From Oscillospiraceae bacterium (GTDB lineage: Bacteria; Bacillota_A; Clostridia; Oscillospirales; Oscillospiraceae): DNA of 13,605 nt. Below, one piece after another: positions 13,013 to 13,605 of this stretch. Within the stretch, counting starts at the first letter, position 1. Every line of letters begins with the position of its first letter. The position numbers and the translations under genes were made by a program. The stretch lies in assembly GCA_017415945.1 (NCBI GenBank), contig JAFQDR010000231.1, positions 1 to 13,605 of the forward strand. Reading direction: 5' to 3'. The notes below the pieces were generated by a model. It was not told the origin of the DNA, made no database searches, and was given only the letters and a program-made list of their open reading frames with translations.

Positions 13013-13044
13013 AAAAAAATCCCCCGACCATTCGGTCGGGGGAT
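13013..13044 (-). terminator. Strong intrinsic terminator of ppdK
   Basis: ATCCCCCGACC (13019-13029) and GGTCGGGGGAT (13034-13044) form an 11-bp stem with a 4-nt loop. On the minus strand it is followed by a run of Ts (complement of 13013-13018). It lies about 34 nt after the ppdK stop codon. Confidence 0.93.
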
Positions 13045-13077
13045 CGTTGTGTTTATAGGGTTGCGTTCAGCAAGGAA

Positions 13078-13605
13078 TTACATTTCCTTGATAGCAGCCT
13101 GAGCAGCAGCCAGACGTGCGATGGGAACGCGGAAGGGAGAGCAGGATACGTAGTCCAGACCTACCTTGTGGCAGAACTCTACGGAGGAGGGGTCGCCGCC
13201 ATGTTCACCGCAGATACCCAGGTGCAGGTGTTCGTTTGCACCGCGGCCCAGCTTTGCTGCGATTTCAACCAGCTTGCCTACGCCGGTCTGGTCGATCTTT
13301 GCAAAGGGATCGTTTTCGTAGATCTTTCTGTCGTAGTATGCGTCCAGGAACTTGCCTGCGTCGTCACGAGAGAAGCCGAAGGTCATCTGGGTCAGGTCGT
13401 TGGTGCCGAAGGAGAAGAAGTCAGCTTCCTTAGCGATTTCGTCAGCGGTCAGAGCTGCGCGAGGAATTTCGATCATGGTGCCTACCTTGTACTTCAGGTT
13501 TGCGCCTGCTTCTGCGATCAGAGCGTCAGCGGTGGAGCAAACTACGTTCTTAACGTACTTCAGTTCCTTGACTTCGCCTACCAGAGGAATCATGATTTCG
13601 GGAAC
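13078..13605 (-). CDS. ppdK: Pyruvate, phosphate dikinase, C-terminal part (cut by window edge)
   Basis: The last 175 residues are visible; the rest lies beyond base 13605. PPDK reversibly converts ATP, phosphate and pyruvate into AMP, pyrophosphate and phosphoenolpyruvate, and in anaerobes it often replaces or supports pyruvate kinase. The visible part belongs to the C-terminal PEP/pyruvate-binding TIM barrel. It starts at [25 protein letters not shown] holds the Glu equivalent to E745 of the Clostridium symbiosum enzyme, [20 protein letters not shown] the Asn (N768), and [12 protein letters not shown] the catalytic Cys (C831). It ends in the conserved [16 protein letters not shown]. All active-site residues of this part are intact. 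The reading frame continues open to the edge. A strong terminator follows, so it is the last gene of its transcript. Confidence 0.97.
   Translation of the reverse strand, partial: VPEIMIPLVGEVKELKYVKNVVCSTADALIAEAGANLKYKVGTMIEIPRAALTADEIAKEADFFSFGTNDLTQMTFGFSRDDAGKFLDAYYDRKIYENDPFAKIDQTGVGKLVEIAAKLGRGANEHLHLGICGEHGGDPSSVEFCHKVGLDYVSCSPFRVPIARLAAAQAAIKEM

Noticed and set aside
12851..13102. An 83-codon plus-strand frame with GGGAGG before its ATG
   Set aside because: The ribosome site is only 1 nt from the ATG. The frame runs through two U-runs and the ppdK terminator hairpin, and the peptide resembles nothing known.

Overview
The window looks like the chromosome of a Gram-positive, spore-forming-lineage Clostridia bacterium, probably Oscillospiraceae/Ruminococcaceae-like. 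The basis is S-layer homology (SLH) surface proteins, a BspA-type leucine-rich-repeat protein with Pro-Thr linkers, a yaaL-bofA pair, a pyruvate phosphate dikinase, clear sigma-A-type promoters and many intrinsic terminators. Family and taxon assignment are inference from protein content; no search was run. I see no phage, transposase, CRISPR array, rRNA or tRNA.

Region 1 (1-4745), cell surface. Two divergent SLH genes flank a roughly 500-bp spacer. The left one (minus strand) is cut by the window edge. The right one (849-4562) is a 1237-residue modular adhesin-like protein: signal peptide, beta-rich N-terminal domain, Pro-Thr linker, LRR cassette, Pro-Thr linker, second LRR cassette, Pro-Thr linker, three SLH domains. 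The spacer holds strong inverted repeats (430-611) that look like a structured RNA or a degenerate element. Downstream of the adhesin is a composite palindromic element (4561-4672) and then a bidirectional terminator.

Region 2 (4746-9006), housekeeping. A DEDDh exonuclease with a C-terminal zinc-ribbon-like segment (minus) is divergent from a ddl-murF-alkD-like operon (plus). All three operon genes are joined by ATGA start/stop overlaps. Ddl makes D-Ala-D-Ala and MurF attaches it to the muropeptide precursor; the third gene is a DNA-alkylation-repair HEAT protein.

Region 3 (9007-11337), membrane and metabolism. A small four-helix membrane protein of unknown function (plus) is convergent with a ZIP-family metal transporter (minus). 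The transporter is divergent from an alpha/beta hydrolase (plus). Each has its own good promoter, and terminators lie at the convergent ends.

Region 4 (11338-13605). A yaaL (DUF2508)-bofA pair (minus) is divergent from a structured leader with an intrinsic terminator followed by a 26-codon membrane microprotein (plus). Next comes a gamma-carbonic-anhydrase-family protein (minus). A candidate ~160-nt non-coding RNA (plus, about 12852-13012) has its own promoter, two elaborate hairpins and U-runs. The 3' end of ppdK (minus) is cut by the right edge. The two candidate RNA loci (11953-12109 and 12852-13012) and the structured spacers are the most novel parts of the window.
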